Of a stretch of DNA of 5,179 nt, positions 1 through 5,179 are shown piece by piece. Every line of letters begins with the position of its first letter. Within the stretch, counting starts at the first letter, position 1. The notes under the pieces are model-generated. The model was not told the DNA's origin. It saw only the letters and a list, made by a program, of their open reading frames with translations, and made no database searches. The position numbers and the translations under genes were made by a program. The stretch is from Amarobacter sp035326025. Its GTDB lineage: Bacteria; Chloroflexota; Dehalococcoidia; Tepidiformales; Tepidiformaceae. The stretch lies in assembly GCA_035326025.1 (NCBI GenBank), contig DAOKYT010000102.1, positions 1-5,179 of the forward strand, given 5' to 3'.

Positions 1-1769
1 TAGAAGCGGACCAGCCGCACGTTGTAGATGCCGTCGATCGCTTCGATGGAGGCGAGCTGTTCTGGCGTGGGACTCTCATCGACGGCGATGGCCATGAGCG
101 CCCGGCCGCGGCGGCCGCGGCGACCAACCTGCATCGACTGGATGTTGATGTCCCACGTCCCCAGGAGCGTGCCCACGCGGCCGATCATGCCCGGGCGGTC
201 CTCGTTGTCGCAGGCCAGGAGAAAGGTCCCCGGTTCGGGGACGAGGTCCATATCGAGGCCGTTGATGATCACGATGTTCGGGTGGCCGTGCTCGACGGTG
301 CCGCCGACGGTGACCTCGGCCTCGCTGGTGCCAACCTTCACGTGGATGAGATTGATGAAGGTATCGTGCGATGTGCGCTTGCGCTCCTCGATGTTCCAGC
401 CGCGCGACTGGGCGACGAGGTTCGCGTTGACCATGTTGACGTTTTCTTCGGAGATAGGCTTGAGCAGGCCGCGGATCACCGACGCGCGCAGCGGGGTGAT
501 GTCGTGCTCGGCAATCTCGCCGTAGTACTCAATCTCGATCGATTCGAGCTTCCCCGTCACGAGCTGCGTGGCGACGGTGCCGAGGAGTTCGCCGGCGGCC
601 ATGTATGGCTGTATCACCTGCAGGGTCTCTGGAGCGAGCATCGGAGCGTTGACCGCGTAGCGCGCTGGTTTGCCCCCGAGCACCTCGACAATCTGCTCGG
701 CCACGTCGATGGCGACCCGCTCCTGGGCCTCAGCGGTCGATGCGCCGAGGTGGGGCGTGATGATGATGCGGGGGTCGTCCACGAGCGGATTGCCCTTCGG
801 CGGTTCGCTGGTGAAGACGTCGATTGCGGCGCCGGCCACTTTGCCGCTGGCGACGGCGGCTGCCAGCGCCGCCTCGTCGATGATCCCGCCGCGCGCGACG
901 TTGATGAGCCGGACGCCCTCCTTCATCCGCGCGATCTCGGCTTCACCGATCATCCCCTGGGTGGTGGCGGTGAGAGGCGGGTGCACGGTAATGAAGTCGG
1001 AGAGCATGATGAGCTGCTCGAAGTCGACCGATTCCACGCCGAGCGCGCGGGCGCGCTCAACGGGCACGAAGGGGTCGTGCGCGAGGACGCGCATCTCCAT
1101 GGCGACCGCGCGGCGCGCCACCTCCGAGCCAATCTTGCCCAGGCCAACGATACCCAGGGTCTTCCCGCGGATTTCGGTGCCGAGGTAGCTTTTGCGGTCC
1201 CACTTGCCGGCGCGCATGGATGCATCGGCCTGGGGGACGTGGCGGGCGAGGGACATCAGGAGCGCGAGGGTGTGCTCCGCCGCCGCGATGGTGTTCCCCT
1301 GGGGCGCGTTGACGACGATCACGCCTCGCTCCGTCGCCGCATCGAGGTCGATGTTGTCGACGCCAACGCCGGCGCGGCCGATGACCTGCATGCGCGACGC
1401 AGCCTCGATCACCGGGCGAGTGACCTTCGTCTCGCTGCGGACCACGAGGGCCTCGTAGTTGCCGATGATGCCGATGAGCGCATCGGCCGCGAGGCCGGTG
1501 TTCACATCGACATCGCCGGCGGCCCGGAGCATCTCGATACCCTCGGGGGCGACGGGGTCGGCGATGAGGATTCGCGGGCGGGTTCTGTCGGGCATCGGTT
1601 CGAGTGACTCCTTGAGCGTGGCGAGGGCGAGCTGGATGGCAGCGGGGATGCGAACCTTGCCGGATTCCCAGCGGCTGATGGTCCCCTGGTCGACACCCAG
1701 CGCGGTGGCGATGGCGGACTGGGAAAGACCGAGGGCCATGCGGGCGGCGGCGAACCGGGCTGCATCCAT
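1..1769 (-). CDS. serA: D-3-phosphoglycerate dehydrogenase with N-terminal XRE-type HTH domain
   Basis: The predicted protein has 589 residues. The reading frame ends at the window edge in TA, so the stop codon most likely lacks only its last base. SerA oxidises 3-phosphoglycerate to 3-phosphohydroxypyruvate with NAD+, the first step of phosphorylated serine synthesis in the cytoplasm. Residues 1-55 form a Cro/C1 helix-turn-helix (LSQSAIATALG, then VDQGTISRWESGK). SerA proper starts at Met59 and is 531 residues, the usual size of the long form. The NAD-binding motif GLGKIG is at 209-214. The catalytic triad is Arg293 (NVARGG), Glu322 (FTSEPP) and His340 (TPHLGAST). An intervening ASB-type domain covers roughly 375-510, and an ACT domain (DNEDRPGMIG) covers about 516-589; in this family these two domains mediate serine feedback. 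No stop or frame change separates HTH and enzyme. The start at 1769 has no Shine-Dalgarno, so a leaderless transcript or internal initiation at 1595 is possible. An in-frame ATG at 1787 would add six residues. Enzyme identity is certain; the regulatory role of the HTH is inferred. Confidence 0.93.
   Translation of the reverse strand, partial: MDAARFAAARMALGLSQSAIATALGVDQGTISRWESGKVRIPAAIQLALATLKESLEPMPDRTRPRILIADPVAPEGIEMLRAAGDVDVNTGLAADALIGIIGNYEALVVRSETKVTRPVIEAASRMQVIGRAGVGVDNIDLDAATERGVIVVNAPQGNTIAAAEHTLALLMSLARHVPQADASMRAGKWDRKSYLGTEIRGKTLGIVGLGKIGSEVARRAVAMEMRVLAHDPFVPVERARALGVESVDFEQLIMLSDFITVHPPLTATTQGMIGEAEIARMKEGVRLINVARGGIIDEAALAAAVASGKVAGAAIDVFTSEPPKGNPLVDDPRIIITPHLGASTAEAQERVAIDVAEQIVEVLGGKPARYAVNAPMLAPETLQVIQPYMAAGELLGTVATQLVTGKLESIEIEYYGEIAEHDITPLRASVIRGLLKPISEENVNMVNANLVAQSRGWNIEERKRTSHDTFINLIHVKVGTSEAEVTVGGTVEHGHPNIVIINGLDMDLVPEPGTFLLACDNEDRPGMIGRVGTLLGTWDINIQSMQVGRRGRRGRALMAIAVDESPTPEQLASIEAIDGIYNVRLVRF
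1596..1769 (-). other. Region encoding the Cro/C1 (XRE) HTH domain fused to SerA
   Basis: These 58 codons precede the position where ordinary SerA proteins begin. The first helix is around residues 5-15. The second is QSAIATALG (17-25) and the recognition helix is about 28-37 (QGTISRWESG). The Q-x3-A-x3-G-V-x-Q-x-T-I-S-R-W-E-x-G pattern is the standard XRE signature. A short amphipathic helix (42-56, PAAIQLALATLKESL) leads directly into the dehydrogenase. Single-domain XRE proteins of about this length exist, but here there is no stop codon, so the domain can only be made as part of SerA unless ribosomes shift frame or stop early. Confidence 0.88.
1608..1613 (-). promoter_or_regulatory. Possible internal ribosome binding site for HTH-less SerA
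   Basis: The minus strand reads AAGGAG within codons 53-54 of the fusion, 12 nt before the in-frame ATG at 1595 where canonical SerA would begin. The match to the anti-Shine-Dalgarno is good but the spacing is longer than the usual 5-10 nt. It could allow a second 531-residue product without the DNA-binding domain. It may equally be a chance Lys-Glu codon pair. Confidence 0.35.
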
Positions 1770-1773
1770 ATGC

Positions 1774-1788
1774 CATGCAGTATGCATG
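1774..1788. promoter_or_regulatory. Palindromic operator candidate A (CATGCA-N3-TGCATG)
   Basis: The sequence is a perfect inverted repeat of 6-bp arms, CATGCA and TGCATG, around the spacer GTA. It lies 5 bp upstream of the serA start at 1769. The same arms and spacer length recur at 1802-1816, with a centre-to-centre distance of 28 bp. Size and symmetry suit a dimeric Cro/C1-type HTH. The obvious candidate binder is the HTH encoded at the start of serA, giving autoregulation; that link is inferred. Confidence 0.6.
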
Positions 1789-1808
1789 AACAGACACGCC
1801 CCATGCAA
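1779..1808 (-). promoter_or_regulatory. Candidate serA promoter overlapping both operators
   Basis: On the minus strand a weak -35 (TTGCAT, 1808-1803) and a -10-like CATACT (1784-1779) are separated by 18 bp. Transcription would start at or near the serA ATG at 1769, giving a leaderless mRNA, which agrees with the absence of a Shine-Dalgarno. The -35 falls in operator B and the -10 in operator A, the layout expected for repression. Both hexamers match consensus only partly (3/6 and 4/6), and the operator repeats constrain the same bases, so the promoter is tentative. Confidence 0.35.
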
Positions 1809-1824
1809 ATTGCATGGGGCGTGT
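1794..1824. repeat. 31-bp inverted repeat, 15-bp perfect arms
   Basis: The left arm ACACGCCCCATGCAA (1794-1808) and the right arm TTGCATGGGGCGTGT (1810-1824) are exact reverse complements around a single A at 1809. In RNA it would make a very stable hairpin. Neither strand shows a following U-tract (the minus strand continues CTGTTCATGCAT), so it does not look like an intrinsic terminator. It contains operator candidate B and is best read as an extended protein-binding site. A transcription or processing barrier between the aminotransferase gene and serA is the alternative. Confidence 0.75.
1802..1816. promoter_or_regulatory. Palindromic operator candidate B (CATGCA-N3-TGCATG)
   Basis: This is the second copy of the 15-bp palindrome, with spacer AAT in place of GTA. 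It is the core of a larger 31-bp inverted repeat. Two copies with identical arms and the same 3-bp spacer within 43 bp, both between the aminotransferase stop and the serA start, are unlikely by chance. No other paired copy was seen in the window; an isolated TGCATG occurs inside serA at 1387-1392. Confidence 0.6.
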
Positions 1825-1855
1825 GGGAGTAATCGGTTGGGGACCTGGAACGGGT

Positions 1856-2944
1856 TCAGGCCAGGGCCTTCGCCTCCGCCAGCAGCTTCTCTACCACGTC
1901 GAGCGCTTCCGCGACTTCGTGCTGTTGCACCCAGCCGAGGTGGCCAACGCGGAAGATCTTGCCTTCGAGCTTGCCCTGGCCACCACCAAGCACGACACCA
2001 AACTCCTCGCGCGCGCGCTTGCTGATGGCCTTGCCATCGACTCCCTCGGGCCACCAGACGGCTGTGACAGTGTTGGACGCGAACTTTTCGTCGACGGGGA
2101 CGAGCCTGAGGCCGAGACGCTTGACGCGCTCGCGGGTGTAGTTCGCGATTGCCTCGTGCCGCGTGAACACCCCTTCGAGGCCTTCAGCGCGGATGAGCTC
2201 GAACGCCTTATCCATCGCGTAGTAGATGGACATGGCGGGTGTCCAGGGATTCTGGAGCTTCTGGAGCGAGTCGCGCGTCCTGGCGGCGTCGAAGTAGAAG
2301 CGGGGCATTTTCGCCTCGGCGTTGGCCCGCCAGGCGCGCTCGCTCAGGTAGACGAAGGCGAGGCCGGGCGGCACCATCCAGCCCTTCTGCGAGCCGCTTA
2401 CCACAACGTCGAGGTCCCAGCGCTCCACCGGGCAGGGGACCGAGCTCATGCTGCTGACCGCATCGACGATGATGAGCCGATCGCGGGCGCGGACCTCTTT
2501 GGCGATCGCTTCGAGCGGGTTGGTGACGCCCGTCGAGGTCTCGTTGTGGGTGACCAGCACCGCCTTGATAGAGGCGTCATCATCGAGCATCTTGCCGACG
2601 ACTGCCGGGTCGGCGGCCTCGCCCCACTCGAGGGCGTAGCTCACGACCTCGGCGCCGTATGTCCTCGCGATGCTCTTGAGCCGGTCGCCGAACGAACCGA
2701 TGGAGACGGACAGCACGCGGTCACCGGGGCTGAGAGTGTTGACGATAGCCACTTCGAGGCCGCCGGTGCCCGAGGTGGTGAAGGACAGGACATCGGTCGA
2801 GCTACCGAACACCCAGTTCAGGCCGTCGGTAACACGCCGGAGGATCTGGGCGAATTCGGGGCCGCGATGGTTCATCATCTGCATCGCGCCGGCGGACAGC
2901 ACCTCCTCAGGGCACGGTGTCGGTCCGGGTATCCGCAGGTTCAC
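1856..2944 (-). CDS. Class V PLP aminotransferase (serine-pyruvate / alanine-glyoxylate family)
   Basis: The product is a 362-residue cytoplasmic, fold-type I PLP enzyme. The N-terminal NLRIPGPTP motif (residues 2-10) is typical of this family. TTSGTGGLE (56-64) forms the phosphate-binding region and HNETSTG (133-139) follows. Asp161 (VDAVSS) should contact the PLP ring nitrogen, and Lys187 in SGSQKGW is the Schiff-base lysine. Arg332 (FRVGHLG) is the expected carboxylate-binding arginine. The GTG at 2944 was chosen because GGAG lies 6 nt upstream and the family motif begins immediately. The frame extends upstream to an ATG at 3079, but the 45 added residues look non-coding and would overlap the selA start region. 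serA follows 86 bp downstream on the same strand, so the enzyme may transaminate 3-phosphohydroxypyruvate (the SerC role) or interconvert serine/glycine with glyoxylate or pyruvate. Substrate cannot be read from the sequence. Confidence 0.93.
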   Translation of the reverse strand: MNLRIPGPTPCPEEVLSAGAMQMMNHRGPEFAQILRRVTDGLNWVFGSSTDVLSFTTSGTGGLEVAIVNTLSPGDRVLSVSIGSFGDRLKSIARTYGAEVVSYALEWGEAADPAVVGKMLDDDASIKAVLVTHNETSTGVTNPLEAIAKEVRARDRLIIVDAVSSMSSVPCPVERWDLDVVVSGSQKGWMVPPGLAFVYLSERAWRANAEAKMPRFYFDAARTRDSLQKLQNPWTPAMSIYYAMDKAFELIRAEGLEGVFTRHEAIANYTRERVKRLGLRLVPVDEKFASNTVTAVWWPEGVDGKAISKRAREEFGVVLGGGQGKLEGKIFRVGHLGWVQQHEVAEALDVVEKLLAEAKALA

Positions 2945-2950
2945 AGGAGT

Positions 2951-2954
2951 CTCC
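2951..2954 (-). promoter_or_regulatory. Ribosome binding site deciding the GTG start of the aminotransferase
   Basis: GGAG on the minus strand lies 6 nt before GTG 2944. It is the only well-placed Shine-Dalgarno near the start of the conserved protein, and it supports the 362-residue form over the longer frame opening at 3079. Confidence 0.65.
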
Positions 2955-3074
2955 GAGAGAGGGTGGCTCTTATCGTCAACGGTAATCCCAACATGGTCAA
3001 TCGAAGATGTCGGCCATGCCTGAATGTAGATTCGATAGCCGGGCCTCGCCGCTTCGATGGCACCCGCTGCGGAG

Positions 3075-3080
3075 TACACT
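3075..3080 (+). promoter_or_regulatory. Candidate -10 element of selA
   Basis: TACACT (4/6 to TATAAT, of the TAnnnT type) ends 6 nt before the GTG start at 3087, so transcription would begin at the start codon and the mRNA would be leaderless. No good -35 is visible; TTCGAT at 3053-3058 is poor. CGGAG at 3070-3074 is too far from the start (12 nt) to be a typical Shine-Dalgarno. Confidence 0.35.
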
Positions 3081-3086
3081 CACGGG

Positions 3087-4451
3087 GTGCAGAACGACCC
3101 ACGCCGCGACATTCCATCGGTGGACGCGATCCTTTCGAGCATCCCGGGCCTGCCCGCCGGCGGACCGGAACACGCGCTGGCCACGGAAGCTGCCCGCGAG
3201 GTGCTCGCCGGAGCTCGCGCGGCCGCAACCCGGGGGCAGCCGGCACGGCGCGAAGAACTGGTGGAACGCACGGTCGTGGCCATGGAGGCACGCATGGCGC
3301 CATCGCTGCGGCGGGTGATCAACGCGTCGGGAGTCATCCTCCAGACAAATCTCGGCCGCGCACCGCTGGGCCGGGCCGCCATAGAGGCGATGGCGCGCGT
3401 GGCGGGGGCTTCAAACCTGGAGTTCGACCTCGACGCCGGTGAGCGCGGCAGCCGCCACGAGCATGTGCGGTCGCTGATCCAGCGGGTGACGGGGGCTGAG
3501 GACGGCATCGTGGTGAATAACAATGCCGCCGCCCTCCTGATGGTGCTGCAGGTGTTCGCGCAGGCGCGCGAGGTCATCGTTTCACGCGGGCAGGCGGTCG
3601 AGATCGGTGGCGGGTTCCGCATCCCGGATGTCTTGCGGCAGAGTGGCGCGCATCTGGTGGAAGTCGGAACGACGAACCGCACCTACGCGAACGACTACGA
3701 GGCGGCCATCACCGGCGAGACAGCCGCCCTGCTCCGGGTGCACACGTCCAACTTCCGGGTTGTGGGCTTCACGGCCGAGCCAACAGTGGCCGAGCTCGCC
3801 GATCTCGCGCGGCGCCGCGCTGTGCTCCTCATCGACGATCTCGGCAGTGGATGCCTGGTCGACACGCGCCTCTATGGGCTGGACCACGAGCCAACGGTCC
3901 AGGAAAGCCTGGCGGGCGGCGCCGACCTCGCGCTCTTTAGCGGCGACAAGCTCCTGGGCGGGCCCCAGTGCGGCATCATCGCCGGCCGGAAGGATCTCGT
4001 GGCCGAGCTGAGGCGTCATCCGCTGGCGCGGGCGTTGCGGGTGGACAAGCTGACTATTGCCGCGCTCAACGCGACCTTGCTGCAATACGCACTGGGCCGG
4101 CAGGATTCAGAAGTGCCCGTGTGGGAGATGCTCCGGCGAGAGCCCGGAACGCTCCGCCGAAGGGCCCGCCGCTGGGCGAAGGCAGCCGGGGAGGCGGGCA
4201 GCGTGGTGGCGTCGACGACCATGGTTGGCGGCGGCTCGCTCCCGGGACAGGGGGTGCCAACGTGGTGCGCGGCAATTCGCCACCCTGGAGGCCCGGATGC
4301 ACTATCCCGCGACTTGCGAGGGTGCGCTCCCCCGGTGATTGGGAGGATAGACAACGGCGCGGTGTTGCTGGATCCAAGAACGGTCGACCCGGCCGACGAT
4401 CCAGCGCTGGAGGCAGCGGTTACACGTGTGTTAAGCATCGCACGCAGATAG
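3087..4451 (+). CDS. selA: L-seryl-tRNA(Sec) selenium transferase (selenocysteine synthase)
   Basis: The product is 454 residues from the GTG start, close to the usual bacterial length of about 460. SelA converts seryl-tRNA(Sec) to selenocysteinyl-tRNA(Sec) using selenophosphate; the characterised bacterial enzyme is a PLP-dependent homodecamer. An N-terminal helical region including DIPSVDAIL (8-16) matches the family start and belongs to the tRNA-binding part. INASGVILQTNLGRAPL (78-94) is the family signature. The PLP Schiff-base lysine is Lys288 in SGDKLLGGPQCG, and the C-terminal PPVIGRI (415-421) is also conserved. GTG 3087 is preferred; an ATG at 3057 in the same frame would add ten unconvincing residues. 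It stands divergent from the serine genes and 95 bp upstream of rex. selB, selC and selD are not in the window. No frameshift or missing active-site residue was seen, so the host probably makes selenoproteins. Confidence 0.96.
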   Translation: MQNDPRRDIPSVDAILSSIPGLPAGGPEHALATEAAREVLAGARAAATRGQPARREELVERTVVAMEARMAPSLRRVINASGVILQTNLGRAPLGRAAIEAMARVAGASNLEFDLDAGERGSRHEHVRSLIQRVTGAEDGIVVNNNAAALLMVLQVFAQAREVIVSRGQAVEIGGGFRIPDVLRQSGAHLVEVGTTNRTYANDYEAAITGETAALLRVHTSNFRVVGFTAEPTVAELADLARRRAVLLIDDLGSGCLVDTRLYGLDHEPTVQESLAGGADLALFSGDKLLGGPQCGIIAGRKDLVAELRRHPLARALRVDKLTIAALNATLLQYALGRQDSEVPVWEMLRREPGTLRRRARRWAKAAGEAGSVVASTTMVGGGSLPGQGVPTWCAAIRHPGGPDALSRDLRGCAPPVIGRIDNGAVLLDPRTVDPADDPALEAAVTRVLSIARR

Positions 4452-4483
4452 GCAAACGGCGTGTAATCCATCACTGTACTGAA

Positions 4484-4513
4484 TTGACCCGAGCGTATGC
4501 GGAGCACTATAGT
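4484..4513 (+). promoter_or_regulatory. Sigma-70-type promoter of rex
   Basis: TTGACC (4484-4489, 5/6) and TATAGT (4508-4513, 5/6) are 18 bp apart. Transcription should start near 4520, giving a leader of about 27 nt before the rex ATG. It lies wholly in the selA-rex gap, so rex can be transcribed independently of selA. It is the best-matching promoter in the window. Confidence 0.65.
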
Positions 4514-4520
4514 CCAGCGA

Positions 4521-4538
4521 AAGTTACGGATTTCACAA
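4521..4538. promoter_or_regulatory. Probable Rex operator in the rex leader
   Basis: The right half, ATTTCACAA, matches the known Rex-binding consensus (TTGTGAAATATTTCACAA) exactly. The left half is degenerate, keeping G, T and A at consensus positions 3, 4 and 6. The site starts directly after the predicted transcription start and lies 8 bp before the rex ATG, where bound Rex would block initiation or early elongation. Autorepression by Rex is known in several bacteria; here it is inferred from this site. Confidence 0.55.
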
Positions 4539-4546
4539 CCTCCGCC

Positions 4547-5179
4547 ATGACCCTCGAAATCCCAGAAGTCGTGATCAATCGTCTCCCCGTGTACGCCCGG
4601 GCGCTATCGGAGCTTGCAGCCCAGGGGGAGACCGTCGTGAGCTCGCAGGCACTGGGGGAATTGCTCGATGTCACGCCCGCGCAGATCCGCAAGGATCTCA
4701 GTTACTTTGGGCGGTTTGGGAAACAGGGCCGCGGCTACAACGTCAACAGTTTGCTGACCAAATTGCGAGAGATCCTGGGGATCGATCGGCAGTGGCGCCT
4801 CTGCCTCGTGGGTGTTGGGCGGCTTGGCCAGGCCATCGCGGAGTACGGCGGGTTCGGCCCCCAGGGGTTCGAAATCGTCGCCGCGTTCGATGCGAACCCC
4901 ACCGTGGTAGGCCAGCAGGTCGGCGGCGTCACCATCCACCACATTGAAGAACTGGACACGTTCCTCGGCACGGCGCGGGTCGATATCGGCATCGTGGCGG
5001 TACCTGCTGCGGCTGCCCAGGGGGTTGTCGATAGGCTGGTGGAGGCCGGGATCCGCGCCATCCTGAACTACGCACCGATCACCGCCCACGTCCCGCGGAA
5101 CGTGGTGATCCGCCACATCGACCCGGTGCTGGCGATGCAGAGCATGACCTTCTACATCAAGCGGGCGGAGGCGGGGCCG
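4547..5179 (+). CDS. rex: Redox-sensing transcriptional repressor Rex (3' end cut by window edge)
   Basis: The window contains 211 residues with no stop codon. Rex proteins are usually about 210-230 residues, so only a short tail is missing. Rex is a homodimeric cytoplasmic repressor that binds DNA when NAD+ is high and releases it when NADH rises. The N-terminal winged helix (about 1-80) includes IPEVVINRLPVYARAL (5-20) and the conserved RKDLSYFGRFGKQGRGY (48-64). A Rossmann domain follows, with the dinucleotide motif GVGRLG at 89-94, Asp115 (AAFDANP) at the end of the second strand, and the C-terminal MQSMTFYIK helix (198-206) that swaps between subunits in this family. ATG 4547 fits the family N-terminus, although the leader has only a weak Shine-Dalgarno. 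It has its own promoter and a probable autoregulatory operator. Confidence 0.96.
   Translation, partial: MTLEIPEVVINRLPVYARALSELAAQGETVVSSQALGELLDVTPAQIRKDLSYFGRFGKQGRGYNVNSLLTKLREILGIDRQWRLCLVGVGRLGQAIAEYGGFGPQGFEIVAAFDANPTVVGQQVGGVTIHHIEELDTFLGTARVDIGIVAVPAAAAQGVVDRLVEAGIRAILNYAPITAHVPRNVVIRHIDPVLAMQSMTFYIKRAEAGP

Larger units (their letters stand above)
2945..3086. other. Divergent intergenic region between aminotransferase and selA
   Basis: These 142 bp separate two divergently transcribed genes and must carry promoters for both. On the plus strand a -10-like TACACT sits just before selA. On the minus strand TTGACC (3000-2995) resembles a -35, but the best -10-like hexamer (GATAAG) is 20 bp away, so no convincing promoter was found for the aminotransferase. 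Neither the CATGCA-N3-TGCATG palindrome nor a Rex-like site occurs here. Confidence 0.6.

Noticed and set aside
101..122. GC-rich inverted tract near the serA 3' end
   Set aside because: It encodes an arginine/glycine-rich loop (GRRGRRGR) of the ACT domain, so the symmetry follows from CGC/GGC codon use.
282..1607. A 441-codon open frame on the plus strand
   Set aside because: It is antisense to serA. Its translation is rich in Arg, Asp and Gly with no domain, a common artefact of GC-rich genes; the minus-strand SerA motifs are unambiguous.
1057..1815. A 252-codon minus-strand frame starting within the palindrome region
   Set aside because: It overlaps serA in another frame, and its His/Arg/Pro-rich translation shows no family features.
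1794..1835. Intrinsic terminator at the 31-bp inverted repeat
   Set aside because: No U-tract follows the hairpin on either strand, the loop would be nearly absent, and the core sequence is repeated 28 bp away as a second palindrome, pointing to protein binding.
2975..3000. Promoter for the aminotransferase from minus-strand TTGACC
   Set aside because: The nearest -10-like hexamer, GATAAG, is 20 bp away and matches only 4/6, so it is too weak to annotate.
2945..3079. N-terminal extension of the aminotransferase to the ATG at 3079
   Set aside because: The 45 extra residues lie before the family's conserved start, cover the divergent promoter region, and GTG 2944 has a well-spaced GGAG.
1814..3442. 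A 542-codon open frame on the plus strand spanning the aminotransferase and the start of selA
   Set aside because: It is antisense to the aminotransferase and then out of frame with selA, and has no recognisable domain.
4420..4466. Terminator hairpin for selA from TTACACG / CGTGTAA arms
   Set aside because: The arms are only 7 bp, separated by 33 nt, and no T-run follows.

Overview
This GC-rich bacterial window has strongly G/C-biased third codon positions. It holds four genes in two divergent pairs. The gene content (long-form SerA beside a class V aminotransferase, SelA, Rex) and the probable leaderless starts would suit a Chloroflexota-like lineage. That assignment is a guess, because no RNA gene or lineage-diagnostic marker is present.

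Minus strand, read from the centre leftwards: a class V PLP aminotransferase of the serine-pyruvate / alanine-glyoxylate family (GTG start at 2944, stop at 1856) is followed by serA, D-3-phosphoglycerate dehydrogenase (1769 down to the left edge). serA is unusual. It reads in frame, with no stop, from an N-terminal Cro/C1 (XRE) helix-turn-helix of about 55 residues into a complete ASB- and ACT-containing dehydrogenase. The 86-bp gap before it carries two copies of the palindrome CATGCA-N3-TGCATG. One copy forms the core of a 31-bp inverted repeat with perfect 15-bp arms. A weak promoter can be drawn through both copies. Together these suggest a self-regulating, DNA-binding SerA (a 'trigger enzyme'), which is the main discovery candidate here.

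Plus strand, read from the centre rightwards: selA (selenocysteine synthase, GTG at 3087) is followed after 95 bp by rex (NAD(H)-sensing repressor), which runs off the right edge close to its natural end. The selA-rex gap contains a good sigma-70-type promoter and a probable Rex operator in the rex leader, suggesting autoregulation.

The genes meet in serine metabolism. SerA oxidises 3-phosphoglycerate, the aminotransferase may supply the amino group (possibly in place of SerC), and SelA uses seryl-tRNA(Sec). Rex reports the NADH/NAD+ ratio, to which the SerA reaction is linked. The functional coupling between the two pairs is inference. The 142-bp divergent region at 2945-3086 holds only weak promoter elements. 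There is no gene-free stretch longer than 300 bases, and no tRNA, rRNA, mobile element or CRISPR array was seen.
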